Positions 13,180-24,599 are shown, numbered from the stretch's first letter. The stretch is DNA of 64,000 nucleotides from Papio anubis (GCF_008728515.1 NC_044978.1:145634262-145698261), one strand, 5' to 3'. Notes: generated by a model from the sequence alone, not told the origin. A program made the numbers and translations.

Positions 13180-13310
13180 GATTTACTGGACATTCATGTA
13201 TTCAGTCCCTAGCATGTGTCTGCCACTATGCTTGGCATCAAGAATGTGGCCATGAATGAGAACACCATGGTTCTTGCCCTCATGGGATGTACTAAGAGGA
13301 AGAGACAGGT
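13180..13310 (-). repeat. L2 3'-end fragment
   Basis: 'cattcatgtattcagtccct', 'catgtgtctgccactatgc' and 'tgccctcatgggatgt' resemble the antisense L2 3' end. Confidence 0.6.
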
Positions 13311-13460
13311 AATGACATGGGCCCATGAGTCCCATGAAGCACTTTCTAACATGACTGTCAAGCCCCATGCCAGTATTATGTGACATCCCTGTCCTTAGGA
13401 CTTACTGCAGGTCCCGCCTGTTCTGTTAGCCTTTCTACCACCATTCGTGTCCTTTGGCAC

Positions 13461-13800
13461 AGGCTAGGTTAGACTGTAATAACAACCAAAAATCTCAGTG
13501 GCTTATAACAACTCTTCCTGCTAAATGTCCATGGTAGGTTGGCTGAAGACACGGCTTCCTGGGTCATTGTCCTCATTCTCTGTCTAAAGCTGATGATACA
13601 GTCACTATCTAGACTAGAATATTGGCAACAATGGTGGCAGAAGGAAAAGATGCGCTGACTCTGAACATTTCTGCTGGAAATTATGCTTAGTACTTTTGCT
13701 CACATTTCACTGGCCAAAGCAAGATGCGTAACTGCGCCTCACTTCAAGGAGTGGGGAAATATATGCCACCCCTACAAATGGGAGTGAATCTTCACAGCAC
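13461..13800. repeat. Ancient interspersed repeat (family not named)
   Basis: 'ctgtaataacaaccaaaaat', 'cagtggcttataacaac' and 'ctcacatttcactggccaaa' resemble a recurrent old mammalian repeat. I could not name the family securely. Confidence 0.5.
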
Positions 13801-14109
13801 ACCGTGCCCTGTGCTGTCTTTCACCTCTGCAGTCATGCATATCTTTATGGTACTAGATCTCTTCAACCTCGGGTTGTCACTAATGTCACAGATGTGTATG
13901 TCTCCCTGGTTAGACTGTGAATTCCTTGACGGCCAGCGCAATGTCTTATACTTCCTTGTGTGTGGTTCAACATGAGTGTTATATTTAGATGCTTAAAAAT
14001 ACTTTTGATTATCTGAAGGGGAGAATAATCAGAACTATGCACGTTTTGACACAATGTTTTCTGGTTTACTGAAAGTCTCTGCACATTATCTCCATTAGTC
14101 CTTTCAGGA

Positions 14110-14230
14110 CTATAGGGTGTAGCATTGTGTCCCTTTTACAGATGAGGAAACTGAGACCTAGAACTTCTACACGACTTGCTCAGTTTTATACAAAAATGTG
14201 GCTGAACTGTGTCCGAAACCATGAATTCTA
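14110..14230 (-). repeat. MIR fragment
   Basis: 'cccttttacagatgaggaaa' and 'ctgagacctaga' match the antisense MIR. Confidence 0.75.
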
Positions 14231-14344
14231 AATGAATGACTCAATGTTTCCTACTCCTTTTAGCTGTTAATATGGACACTGCAGTTATCTGGTGTGGAGG
14301 CCCACATGAGGGAAGGTAGAGGAAACTTCAGAAAAGGAGTTGAG

Positions 14345-14657
14345 GCCAGGTGCAGTGGCTCATGCCTGTAATCCCAGCACTTTGGGAGGCTGAGGCAGGC
14401 GGATCACTTGAGGCCAGGCGTTCGAGACCAGCCTGGCCAATGTGGCAAAACCCCGTCTCTATTAAAAATACAAAAAGTAGCCTGGTGTGATGACCCGCGC
14501 CTGTAATCCCAGCTACTCAGGAGGCTAAGGCAGGAGAATCCCTTGAACCTGGGAGGCAGAGGCTGCAGTGTGCCAAGACGGCACCAATACACTCCAGCCT
14601 GGGCAACAGAGCTAGACTCTGTCTTGAAAAAAAAAGAAAAAAAAAAAAAAGAAAAAG
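14345..14657 (+). repeat. Alu, full length
   Basis: Flanked by 'gaaaaggagttgag' on both sides; A-rich tail. Confidence 0.95.
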
Positions 14658-14883
14658 AAAAGGAGTTGAGAGTGCCTGAGCAGAATGGGGGTTTATCTCT
14701 TGGTACTTGGGGCCCAGCAGAGCTGGGGTGTACTACATAGCAATAACTGCCAGCTTGTACTTAGCAGGTCAGTGTATTTGTTTGCTGTAGCTACAAATTA
14801 CCACAGATTTACTGACTTAAAATAACAGAAATTTATTCTTTCACAATCTGGAGGCCCAGAAGTTCAGTATCAGTCTTCTGTTG

Positions 14884-15190
14884 TTTTTCTCTGTAAGAGA
14901 CAGGGTTTTGCTTTGTCACCCATGCTGGAGAACAGTGGCGCAATCATAGCTCACTGCAGCCTTGACCTCCTGGGCTCAAGGGATCCTCCCTCCTCAGCCT
15001 TCTCAGTAGCTGGGACTACAGATGTGCACCACCATGTTTGGCTAATGTTTTTTATTTTTAAAAAATTTTTTGTAGAGATAGGATTTCGCCATGTTGCCCA
15101 GGCTGGTCTTGAACCCCTAGGTTCAAGCGATCCTCCCACCTTGGCTTCCCAAAGTGCTGGGATTTTAGGCTTGAGCCACCGTGCCAGGCC
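14884..15190 (-). repeat. Alu (J-like) inside MLT1 LTR
   Basis: 'gagacagggttttgctttg' to 'accgtgccaggcc', diverged. Confidence 0.93.
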
Positions 15191-15481
15191 TCCACATCAG
15201 TTTTCCTGGGCTGAAATCAAGGTGTAAGCAGAGCTGCACTCCCTCTGGAGGCTCTAGGGAGGAATCTGTTCCGTGCCTCCTCCAGCTTGTGGTGGTTGCC
15301 AGCATCCTTTAGCTGTGGCTACATCACTGTCTCCTCTTCCAAGTATGTAATCTTGCTACCTCTCTCTTAGAAGGACACTTAAGACTGGATTTAGGACCCA
15401 CTCAGGTAATCCAGGATAATATCCTCATGTCAAAATCCTTAGCTTAATCACATCTGTGAAGACCTCCTCACCCCGCACCCC

Positions 15482-15793
15482 TTTATTTTATTTTATTTAT
15501 TTTTTGAGACGGAGTCTCATTCTGTTGCCCAGGCTAGAGGGCAGTAGTGCAGTCTTGGCTCACTGCAGCCTTCACCTCCTGGGTTCAAGTGGCGATCCTG
15601 CCGCCTCAGACTCCTGAGTAGCTGGGACTACAGGCAAGAGCCACCATACCCAGTTAATTTTTGTGTTTTTAGTAGAGACAGGGTTTCACCATGTTGGCCA
15701 GGCTGGTCTTGAACTCCCTACCTCAGTTTGTCTGCCCACCTGGGCCTCCCAGAGTGCCAGGATTACAGGTATGAGCCACTACCATGCCCAGCC
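15482..15793 (-). repeat. Alu inside MLT1 LTR
   Basis: (TTTTA)n tract, then 'gagacggagtctcattctg'; ends 'ccatgcccagcc'. Confidence 0.95.
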
Positions 15794-15800
15794 ATTAAAA

Positions 15801-15822
15801 ATATATATATATATATATATAT
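15801..15822. repeat. (AT)11 microsatellite
   Basis: Eleven AT units between two inverted Alus. Confidence 0.97.
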
Positions 15823-16125
15823 GGCTGGGTGCGGTAGCTCACACCTGTAATCCCAGCACTTTGGGAGGCTGACGTGGGTAGATCACCAGAGGTGGGAAAT
15901 TTGAGACCAGCCTGGCTAACATGGTGAAACCTCGGCTCTCTACTAAACATACAAAATTAGCTGGGCGTGGTGACGCGCGCCTATAACCCCAGCTACTTGG
16001 GAGGCTGAGGCAGGAGAATCACTTGAATCCAGGAGGTAGAGGTTGCAGTGAGCTGGGGTCATGCCACTGCACTCCAACCTGGGTGAGAGTGAGACTTGGT
16101 CTCCAAAAACAAAAAAACAAAAAAA
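15823..16125 (+). repeat. Alu, full length
   Basis: Starts 'ggctgggtgcggtagctca'; tail followed by TG/TA-rich sequence to 16148. Confidence 0.95.
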
Positions 16126-16324
16126 GTATGTGTGTGTGTATATATAATCTATATAAGGTAACACTTGCAGGTTCCAGGGATTAGGACCTGATTTCTTTGG
16201 GATATTTTTTCAGCCTTCTACAGTCAGGGCAGTGGGAGCCCCTTCTGCTACCCAGCTTTGCTCCTCCATCTTCCTCACCCAGCTGTCTCTCCTCTAGGTG
16301 GTACCAATTATATGGCATCTTAAA

Positions 16325-16500
16325 TGAAAGGGCCTTTAGAGTCAGGCACACCAGTTGACTTCCTGATCTGCCTCTGTTAGCTGGGTGACCCTGAGCCAGT
16401 TACACACTGTGCCCCAGGGCCCTCTTTTGTAGAGATGGAAGCTTTGGAACCTTCATGCAGCTTGGTTATAAGATATTAAATGGCAGAGGGCTTGGCACGG
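16325..16500 (+). repeat. MIR fragment
   Basis: 'ttagagtcaggcacaccag', 'gctgggtgaccctgagccag' and 'agatattaaatggcagag' follow the sense MIR order. Confidence 0.75.
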
Positions 16501-17230
16501 GCCCCTGTCCCCTGGTGGGCACTCAGGAGAGAATGCTGTCCCTCCCTCTGCGCTGCCTCTCGCTCCGCCCTCCCTCATCTGCACTGGCAGCAGCGGGCAC
16601 AGTGGGCTGGAGGCAGAGGATGCTGCTTGTTGAGATTCCTGGAGCACTTCCTCCTGTTTATTTTTCTCAGTGAAGTTAACAACAGACAACGTTTATTAAA
16701 TAATGAATCATTCTTTGCTAGAAGGATTATTTCATTTCATGGGTGAGCAGTTTATTGCCAGAGAATGATGTCTTCCCCCAAAATGATGTATAACTTGGTT
16801 TGGTCCCTAAGTTTTTAGACACTTGAATGTTTTTTCTCTCTTCCACTTAAACTTGAAGGTGGTGAAATGTAGTGCATATTCATTCACACTCTTCATTTCA
16901 GGAGACACCCACAAGCAGGGTGGGGTGGCTGGGGCCCACTTCGACCTCATATTTTCCTGTTTCTACAGGACTATATAGAATATTTACTAAATACTAGGTA
17001 TTCAGTAATAAATACCATAAGCCTTCCTAGGTAATTAGCCTGTTAAGAAAAGTAAGCAGTTGTATAATTGGCAAGGAAATTAATACAAACATCTAAACCA
17101 AGAAATATCAAGCCTTTTTTTCTTGGAATATTTTTCATTTCATGTATATTCCTTGTCTGCCTTCAGAATCTAAAATTCTGGCCCACTTTGTTTATGGAGT
17201 AGTCCCTTTAGATATTGGCCTTATTTTTAG
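16500..17230. other. Unique intronic sequence
   Basis: No exon or repeat recognised. The open frames at 16455-16746 overlap on both strands and show no splice context. Confidence 0.5.
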
Positions 17231-17234
17231 GCCT

Positions 17235-17538
17235 CTTTTTCTTTTTTTTTTTTTCCTTGAAGACAGAGTCTTAACCCAGGCTGGAGTACAGTGGCAAGAC
17301 CACAGCTCACTGCAGCCTGGATCTCCTGGGCTTCAGTGATCTTCCCACCTCAGCCTCCAGAGTAGCTGGGATTACAGGCATGTGCCACTTCACCCAGCTA
17401 ATTTAAAAAAAAAAAATCATATTGATGGGGTCTTGCTGTGTTGCCCAGACTAGTCTCAAACTCCTGGCCTCAAGTGATCCTCCTACCTGAGCGTCCCAAA
17501 GTGCTGGGATTACAGCTGTGGGCCACTGTGCCCAGCCC
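17235..17538 (-). repeat. Alu, full length
   Basis: T tract, 'agacagagtcttaacccagg', ends 'cactgtgcccagcc'. Confidence 0.94.
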
Positions 17539-17656
17539 ATTTTAGTCCTAGGGCTAGGATTACTTGCCATTACCGCACACTGTTGATTATTATAGCTATA
17601 TATGCAGCTTTAAAATTGGCTACACTGATTCCTTCTACTTTATTCTTCTGCTTATA

Positions 17657-17815
17657 GGCAGGTGCCTGTAATCCCAGCTACTCAGGAGTCTGAGGCAGGA
17701 GAATCACTTGAACCCGGGAGGTGAAGGTTGCAGTGAGCCGAGATCGTGCCACTGCACTCCAGCCTGGGCGACAGAGCAAGACTCTGTCTCAAAGAAAAAA
17801 AAAAAAAAAAAAGAA
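17657..17815 (+). repeat. 5'-truncated Alu (right arm)
   Basis: Begins in the linker ('ggcaggtgcctgtaatccc') and runs to an A-rich tail. Confidence 0.92.
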
Positions 17816-17819
17816 AGGT

Positions 17820-18505
17820 GGTGTGGGGACAAATCAAGGTAACACATGTACAAGAAATAAATATTATTGATCCTTTAGTAGTTCATAAGGTTCATAAGCA
17901 TGGTGATTGGCCTTTCATGTGCATGTCTGAAATGTGCCTTCCACAAACCTTGTTACAAAGTTGGCACACAACCATTGATGTGAAAGAAAAAAGATGAAAA
18001 TAAGAGGTCCTTGGTGGCAAAAATAATAAAATGGCTCTTTGGTGGTTAAAAGGACCAATTTGGTCCAATCTCAACTCTTTAAATAAAAAGGAATTTTGCT
18101 TGAGGTAAGTAATTTAGCTCCTTTGTGGAAAGTTCTTTGACTTCTAAGATGATTCAGAGTTTGGAATTATTGATTTAGTCTTCTGACTGTATCAGGAGTC
18201 TTTAAATATACATTTTCCATTCAATTAATAAGTCATGAGTCCTGTTAATTTATCATCAGTGCAATCAGAAGCCATCAAAGTAGACTCTGAGTTGCCAGCC
18301 TTTACTTCTGGTTAATCCTGACACATCTCATATGTCATGGATTTCTGAAATTCTGAAACTGAGATTGCTTATGGTTCAGATTGGTCCTTAGATTGTTGTG
18401 TTCCTAAAGAAAAATTATACAGCTCACTTCAATGATGCAGTTTCCCCTCTTTTCCTCAAAAAATTTTGTACATGAGTGAAGAAAGCAGAATCTGTGGTCC
18501 CGTAA
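17820..18505. other. Unique intronic sequence
   Basis: No recognised feature. Confidence 0.5.
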
Positions 18506-18507
18506 AG

Positions 18508-18691
18508 CAGTGATGCTCAAATTCAAGTGCATGTCAGAATCCACTGTGGGTCTTTTTCAAACAAAGCTGGCTCTGCCCCAGCCTCAGTGGTTCTGATTAA
18601 TTCAGTAGGTGTAGGGTGGAGCCTGAGAATTTGCATTTCTACTAAGTTCCCAAGTGACACTAATTCTATCTGTGGACCATACTTTAAAAAT
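18508..18691 (+). mobile_element. MER5A-like hAT DNA transposon fossil
   Basis: 'cagtgatgctcaaattcaag', 'ttcagtaggtgtagggtgg' and 'gaatttgcatttctactaag' match the MER5A pattern; an Alu begins at its 3' end. Confidence 0.75.
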
Positions 18692-18876
18692 CAGCTGGGT
18701 GTGGTGGCTCACCCTGTAATGCCAACACTTTGGGAGACTGACATGGGAGGATTGCTTGAGGCCAGGATTTCGAGACCAGCCTGGGCAGCATAGCAAGACC
18801 CCATCTCTAAAAAAAAAAAAAAAAAAAAATAGCCAGGCACGGTGTACCTGTAGACCTAACTACTCAGAAGGCTGAA
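18692..18876 (+). repeat. Alu (J-like), 3'-incomplete
   Basis: Left arm, A22 linker, then only the start of the right arm ('tagccaggcacggtg'). Confidence 0.9.
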
Positions 18877-18975
18877 AATTTAGAGCCCCTTTCAAGACCC
18901 TAGGAGGAGGGCTAGCAGTTAGATCACATGGTTTTTGTAAAATGGTTTTGCAAAAGGAAGATATTTTTATATTCT

Positions 18976-18995
18976 TAAAAAAAAAAAAAAAAAAA
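18976..18995. repeat. Poly(A) tract
   Basis: About 20 A's; no attached retroposon body identified. Confidence 0.9.
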
Positions 18996-19339
18996 GGCCC
19001 CAGAAATTGTCTAAACTTTAGGTCCTACAAAACCTAGATCAGCTCCCTGGTAATTGATAAATATAATTGACTAATATATATGAAAGGAATACAGACTGTA
19101 CTCAAGAGAAGTTTTTTGTAGGCTAAGCAGTCCCTAAGTCCCAGGAATGAGGGTACATGGGGACTTCATCTCAGAGAACAGGAGCCCCATATGTGAACTT
19201 TGTGTGGAACTTTAACTGAGTGAGCTCAATGGAGCATTTAGGCAGATGCAAATTCAAGTTGATCTTCACTCACCTGCTAAATGATCAGTTTGCTGTGTGT
19301 GATGTATCAATTTATTTGTGACAAGAGCAGACGATTTGG

Positions 19340-19550
19340 AGAATGAGACAGGTTCAGATGTTGGCTTCACCTCTTACAATTGAGTTCACTCATTCCCTCT
19401 GAGCCTATTTTGTTTACAAAAAGGGTGTTGGTAATAATAATAGCTAATTTAATAGGGCTAATGGGGTGCTATAGTGACATGATAGATATGACAAATGCTC
19501 TGAAGATAGAAAATGCTGCTCAGATATTAGTAGCTATACAAAGCTAACAA
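19340..19550 (+). repeat. MIR-like fragment
   Basis: 'gacaggttcagatgttggct', 'ctctgagcctattttgt' and 'aatagggctaatggggt' follow the sense MIR order. Confidence 0.6.
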
Positions 19551-19606
19551 ATAGTATACTCATCGTTTATATTAATAGAATGACTAAAAGGCCATTCTGC
19601 TAGAGA

Positions 19607-19765
19607 AGGAGTCAGTAGACTTTTTCTGCAAAAGACCAGACAGTAAATAGGCTTTGTAGGTCATGCTGTCTCTGCCATGTTAGGCAAAAGCACCCACAGA
19701 CAAGATATAAATGAATGTGCATGGCTGTGTTCCAATAAAGCTGTTATTTATAAAAACAGGTACAG
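19607..19765 (+). mobile_element. hAT-type DNA transposon fossil
   Basis: 'gtagactttttctgcaaaag', 'taggctttgtaggtcat' and 'ggctgtgttccaataaag' match the same family as 36375-36836. Confidence 0.7.
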
Positions 19766-19800
19766 AATGGTGATACACTAAATCTAAAAGGACACTGTTC

Positions 19801-20102
19801 GCTGGGCGTGGTGGCTCATGCCTGTAATCCCAGCACTTTGGGAGGCTGAGGCAGGCAGATCAGTTGAGGTCAGGAGTTCAAGACCAGCCTGACCAACACA
19901 GTGAAACCCCATCTCTACTAAAAATACAAAAAATTAGCCAGGCGTGGTGGCGCACACCCATAATCCCAGCTACTTGGGAGGCTGAGACAGGTGAATTGCT
20001 TGAACCATGGAAGCGGAGGTTTCAGTGAGTGGAGATCACACCACTATACTCCATCCTGGGTGACAGAGCAAGACTCTGTCTCAAAAATAAAATGAAATAA
20101 TA
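19801..20102 (+). repeat. Alu, full length
   Basis: Flanked by 'aaaaggacactgttc' and 'aaaaggacactaccc', a target-site duplication. Confidence 0.95.
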
Positions 20103-20109
20103 AAAGGAC

Positions 20110-20610
20110 ACTACCCTTCAAATTAGGAACTTCCAATTGAATGTGAAGATAAAACAAATAACAGCAACCATATATGATGTTTTTATTTAAACTCAACACT
20201 GAAGGATCAAAATTATATCAGCCTCAGTTTCTGTGGCCTTCTAATGTAGCTGATATCTCTCTAGGGGATGAGGGCACATAGGTGGAATAGGAAAAGCAAA
20301 CTGAGGAGGAGGAGAGAGGCAAGATTAAGAACAGTTGAGGGTGAAAATAGCCGCTTGTTTGTTTTTATGCTTCTTGGCACTGGAAGTAGTGATCATCGGG
20401 TAAGCTCCTGCTTAAACCGTCCTCTGGGATTCAGCCTCAACAGTAAGCTCCTGAGCATGGAGTTTCGTGACCACCAAGAAAGTAAAGTGGTTCTATTTTG
20501 TAATCTCCTAATGAATTTTTAAAGATGACTGATGGTGTCCAGGTCTGTCAACATGGAAAACTGAGATAAACCCGTCAAGAGACAGTTGCCCGTCCATCTT
20601 AAAAGGGAAG
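20110..20610. other. Unique intronic sequence
   Basis: Includes an 84-codon open frame (20268-20522) with no recognisable protein. Confidence 0.5.
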
Positions 20611-20614
20611 TTAA

Positions 20615-21063
20615 TTATGAACCATGAATAGAGCCGCTATAATCATTCACATACAGGTTTTTGTGTGAATAGAAGTGTTCACTCGTCTTGGGTAAATATG
20701 TAAGAGTGGGATCACGTAAATACGTGTTGTAGGGTGACAGCATGCTTAAGTTCATGAGAAACTGCCAGCCCACTTTGTGAGGAGCTGTGCCATTTTGCAT
20801 TCCCAACAGCAAAGTAAGAAAGTTCTGGTTGTTCCACATCCTCACTAGCAGTTGGCATTGCCAGGATTTTTTGGTTTGTTTGTTTGAGGGTGATGGTGGT
20901 GGTGATCTTAGCATTCTAAAATGTGTGAAGTGGTAACTCACTGTGGTTTTAATCTGCATTTTCCAAACCAATGTTGAGCATGTTTCATGTGCTTGTGAAA
21001 AACATTTGTCTTCTTTGGTGACGTATCTGTTCAAATGTTATTGCCCATTTAAAAAACTGTGTT
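20615..21063 (-). repeat. L1 ORF2-region fragment, inverted half
   Basis: Antisense L1: 'tgcattcccaacagcaaagt', 'ttccacatcctcactagcag', 'ttattgcccatttaaaaaac'. It forms the inverted 5' part of the element whose sense 3' part follows immediately. The open frame 20615-21034 is a shadow of this. Confidence 0.78.
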
Positions 21064-21345
21064 GTTTGTTTTCTTATTACTGACTTTATTCATAGTTGCC
21101 AAAACTGGAAACGGTAAAATACCTGTCAACTGGTAGAAGGATACACAAACTCTTGTACATCCATGCAAAAGAATTCTCAGCCATAAAAAGGAATGAACTG
21201 TTGATACACTCAACAATTACGCTAAGTGAAGGAAGCAAGTTTCAGAAAGCTAGGTATTACAGGACCCCCTTTATATGACATTCTGGAAAAGGCTAAACTG
21301 CAGGGACAGAAATCAGATCATTGGTGGGCTGGCAGTGAGGGAAAA
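21064..21345 (+). repeat. L1 3' end, sense half
   Basis: 'ttattcatagttgccaaaac', 'cataaaaaggaatgaactgt', 'tatgacattctggaaaagg' and 'agggacagaaatcagatcat' match an L1M 3' end. Confidence 0.82.
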
Positions 21346-21663
21346 TTTTTATTTATTTTTAAAGAACTTCTCTTGGCTTCGCTCCCTAGCCCCTACTGTC
21401 TTACTCTCCTAACCCCACCTTCCCAGCCATGGGTTTAGTATCAGTTTCAGCTTGAGTTTCTGAGGCAGAAACACAAACATGATTTTCTCGAATTATAATC
21501 ATGGAACTTGCCAGACAGCCAGCTTTGTCCTTGGCCCTCCATGACTCTGTCCCTATGTGTGCAGTATCCCGGTATTGCAAGTATTCCTTGCAATTCTGCC
21601 TTCCAGGGAGAGCAAGCCAGGGGGTTGAGTGGGGAGATGGTTGAACATTTTAAGAATTGAAAA

Positions 21664-21966
21664 GACCGAACGTGGTGGCTCACACCTGTAATCCCAGCGC
21701 TTTGGGAGACCAAAGTGGATGGATCACTTTAGGTCAGGAGTTCGAGACCAGCCTGACCAGCATGGTGAAACCCATCCCTATTAAAAATACAAAAATTAGC
21801 TAGACATGGTGGCACACGCCTGTAATCCCAGCTACTTGGGAGGCTGAGGTAGGAGCATTGCTTGAACCTGGGAGGCAGAGGTTGCAGTGATCCAAGGTTG
21901 CGCTACTTCACTCCAGCCTGGGTGACAGAGTGAGACCCTGTCTCAAAAATAAATAAATAAATAAAA
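21664..21966 (+). repeat. Alu, full length
   Basis: Starts 'accgaacgtggtggctca'; (AAAT)n tail. Confidence 0.95.
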
Positions 21967-22075
21967 GAGAGAGGGAATGGAATGTTATGCTCGTTCCCTT
22001 AGGATTCTGAACCATGGAGGATAACAATTTATGCTCACCCTCACTACCCCCCGCAGCAGTTAGGAAGAAGAGATG

Positions 22076-22096
22076 TGGTGGGTGGTGGGTGGTGGG
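22076..22096. repeat. Short GGTGGGT-type repeat
   Basis: Three copies of about 7 bp ('ggtgggt'). Confidence 0.8.
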
Positions 22097-22099
22097 AAG

Positions 22100-22540
22100 A
22101 TAAGTCAAATCTCTTTATAATACAGCGAAGGCCAGGGAATGGCCCAAAGTCTTTGGAGCAGTGAGAGGTTTTTTCTGCTGAATATTGCATGAAGAAAATG
22201 AGCTATGCTGCCTGTCCAGGGCTTGGGAATCTCTTCCACTTAACAAAGATTCTTGTTATACACATTTATTATAAATAGCCTTTGCATTTTACAGTGCAGA
22301 ACAGGCGGACTCCAGGCTATCGAGCAGGTGAATTTCTTTTCCTTTTTTTCAAAATTTTTGTTAGAGTTGAGTTAAAGAGATACTGTGGCAACCCTGGAGG
22401 TCTTTTAGATAAAGGGCACATCCTTATGTGAGTGCAAGCTGAGCTTCTGCTGTGACTGATAAGTCTTGTGGGGCAGTGGGGGCTTTCTTTTACAAATACA
22501 CATTATAGATTCCTGCAGGAGCAATAATCAGGTACACAGT
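22100..22540. other. Unique intronic sequence
   Basis: No recognised feature. Confidence 0.5.
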
Positions 22541-22542
22541 GC

Positions 22543-22841
22543 TTTTTTTTTTCTTTCTTTTTATTGAGATGGAGTCTCACTCTGTCACCAGGCTGGAGTG
22601 CAGTGGCGCAATCTCAGCTCACTCCAACCTCTGCCTTCCCGGTTCAAGCAATTCTCCTGCCTCAGCCTCCTAAGTAGCTGAGATTACTCAGTGCCACCAC
22701 GCCCGGCTAATTTTTGTATTTTTAATAGAGATGGGATTTTGCTGTGTTGGCCAGGATGGTCTCCATCTCTTGACCTCCTGATCCGCCTGCCTCAGCCTCC
22801 TAAAGTGCTGGGATTACAGGCGTGAGCCACTGCACCTGGCC
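22543..22841 (-). repeat. Alu, full length
   Basis: Flanked by 'acacagtgctt' and 'acagagtgctt'. Confidence 0.95.
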
Positions 22842-22898
22842 TACAGAGTGCTTTAAAATAAGTTGGGAATATTACTGTTAGTCCACAACTCCCTGACT

Positions 22899-23224
22899 TT
22901 CTTTTCTTTTTTTTCTTTCTTTTTTTCTTTTTTTTTTTTTTTGAGATGGAGTCTCGCTCTGTCACCCAGGCTGGAGTGCAGTGGCCCGATCTCGGCTCAC
23001 TGCAAGCTCTGCCTCCTGGGTTCATGTCATTCTCCTGCCTCAGCCTCCCAAGTAGCTGGGACTACAGGTGCCCACCACCACGCCCAGCTAATGTTTTGTA
23101 TTTTTAGTGGAGGTGGGGTTTCACCGTGTTAGCTGGGATGGTCTCGATCTCCTGACCTCGTGATCCACCCACCTTGGCCTCCCAAAGTGCTGGGATAAAC
23201 AGGCGTGAGCCACTGTGCCTGGTC
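22899..23224 (-). repeat. AluY-like, full length
   Basis: 'gggatggtctcgatctcctg' and 'ctcactgcaagctctgcctc' are AluY-type. Abuts the next Alu. Confidence 0.94.
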
Positions 23225-23239
23225 TTTTTTTTTTCTTTT

Positions 23240-23271
<32 letters not shown>

Positions 23272-23553
23272 AGACAGAGTCTCCCTCTGTCACCCAGGCT
23301 GGAGTACAGTGGTGTGATCTTGGCTCACTGCAACCTCTGCCTCTTGGGTTCAAGTGAATTCTCATGCCTCAGCCTTCCAAGTAGCTGGGATTACTGGCGT
23401 GCACCACCATGCCCAGCTAATCTTTGCATTTTTCATAGAAACGGGGTTTCACCATGTTGGCCAGGCTGGCCTCGAACTCCTGACCTCAAATGATCTGTCC
23501 ACCTCAGACTCCCAAAGTGCTGGGATTACAGGTGTGAGCCACCGCACCTGGCC
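23225..23553 (-). repeat. Alu, full length, T-rich tract of ~45 nt
   Basis: The pair 22899-23553 is bracketed by 'ctccctgactttc' and 'ctccctggctttc', so one target was used and the second Alu landed in the tail or edge of the first. Confidence 0.94.
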
Positions 23554-23619
23554 TCCCTGGCTTTCACTGTCCAAGCTCATTGAAGATCTTTTTTGCTGCT
23601 CATTTGTCCCTGTGGTCAT

Positions 23620-23804
23620 GGTTTGGATGATTCACGTCTGGATTCTTGCTACTCAAAGTGGAGCCTCTGAATAAGAACTTGGGCATCACCTGGGATGTAG
23701 TTTTTAGGATGACAGGGCCCTACCCAGACCCACTGAATCAGAACCTGCATTTAACAAGTCCTCAGACAATGCATTTGCACATTGAAGTTTGAAAGGCATT
23801 GATC
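23620..23804 (-). mobile_element. MER5A/MER20-like hAT fossil
   Basis: 'gacccactgaatcagaacct' and 'acattgaagtttgaaaggca' match the antisense of MER5/MER20-type elements. Confidence 0.7.
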
Positions 23805-23885
23805 TACCTCAAGGTCCTGCCAAAACATCCCGCCTGCTCTGTTGATAACTTTGTTGTGATGTTACCATCAGAAATGTACCCGTAG

Positions 23886-24188
23886 GGCCGGGCGCGGTGG
23901 CTCAAGCCTGTAATCCCAGCACTTTGGGAGGCCGAGACGGGCGGATCACGAGGTCAGGAGATCAAGACCATCCTCGCTAACACGGTGAAACCCTGTCTCT
24001 ACTAAAAAATACAAAAAACTAGCCGGGCGAGGTGGCGGGCGCCTGTAGTCCCAGCTACACATGAGGCTGAGGCAGGAGAATGGCGTGAATCCGGGAGACG
24101 GAGCTTGCGGTGAGCTGAGATCCGGCCACTGCACTCCAGCCCGGGCGACAGAGCGAGACTCCGTCTCAAAAAAAAAAAAAAAAAAAAA
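23886..24188 (+). repeat. Young AluY, Old World monkey type
   Basis: Carries 'ggctcaagcctgtaatccc', 'aaaaaactagccgggcgagg' and 'gagatccggccactgcac', typical of cercopithecid AluY lineages as I know them. Flanked by 'gtacccgtag' and 'gtacccgtgg'. Low divergence. Confidence 0.96.
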
Positions 24189-24259
24189 GTACCCGTGGTG
24201 AGTGCTTCTGCTGTCCACATAGGTATGAGTATAGATGCATGCCACTATGCCACTTTGCC

Positions 24260-24360
24260 CCGAATGCACTTCATTTATTAAGTGCTCAGTGCTGAACTGG
24301 GCACAAAAGATACAAAAACAAGTAAAGCATGGTTGCTGCCTTCAAGGAGCTCAGAGTGCA
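24260..24360 (-). repeat. L2 3'-end fragment
   Basis: 'catttattaagtgctcagtg' and 'ttcaaggagctcagagtgca' match the antisense L2 3' end. Confidence 0.65.
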
Positions 24361-24599
24361 GAGCGGGACACAGGAAGAGCTGCAGCACCCCATTCTCCAG
24401 TGTCTTTATCTGTCATCTGACTTTCTCCACTGACACAAAGTACCAGTCCCCTTCTCTGGAAACAGCTTTGAATCCTCAACGTACAGCCCACCGAACACCT
24501 GCCTCCAAATCATTTCGGTCAGAAGGGACAGTACTTATGTGAAAAAAGCAGGGAGTCTGAGACCTACTGAGTCACACCCTCTAGGTGAGACTGTGGCTC

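Larger units (their letters stand above)
14773..16222 (-). mobile_element. MLT1-type MaLR LTR split by three Alus
   Basis: Three segments (14773-14880, 15191-15481, about 16148-16222) read in order as an antisense MLT1 LTR: 'acaaattaccacagatttac', 'ggctctagggaggaatctgt', 'taatccaggataatatcctc', 'cagccttctaca'. This is an ERVL-MaLR LTR with no coding sequence, interrupted by Alus. Confidence 0.72.
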
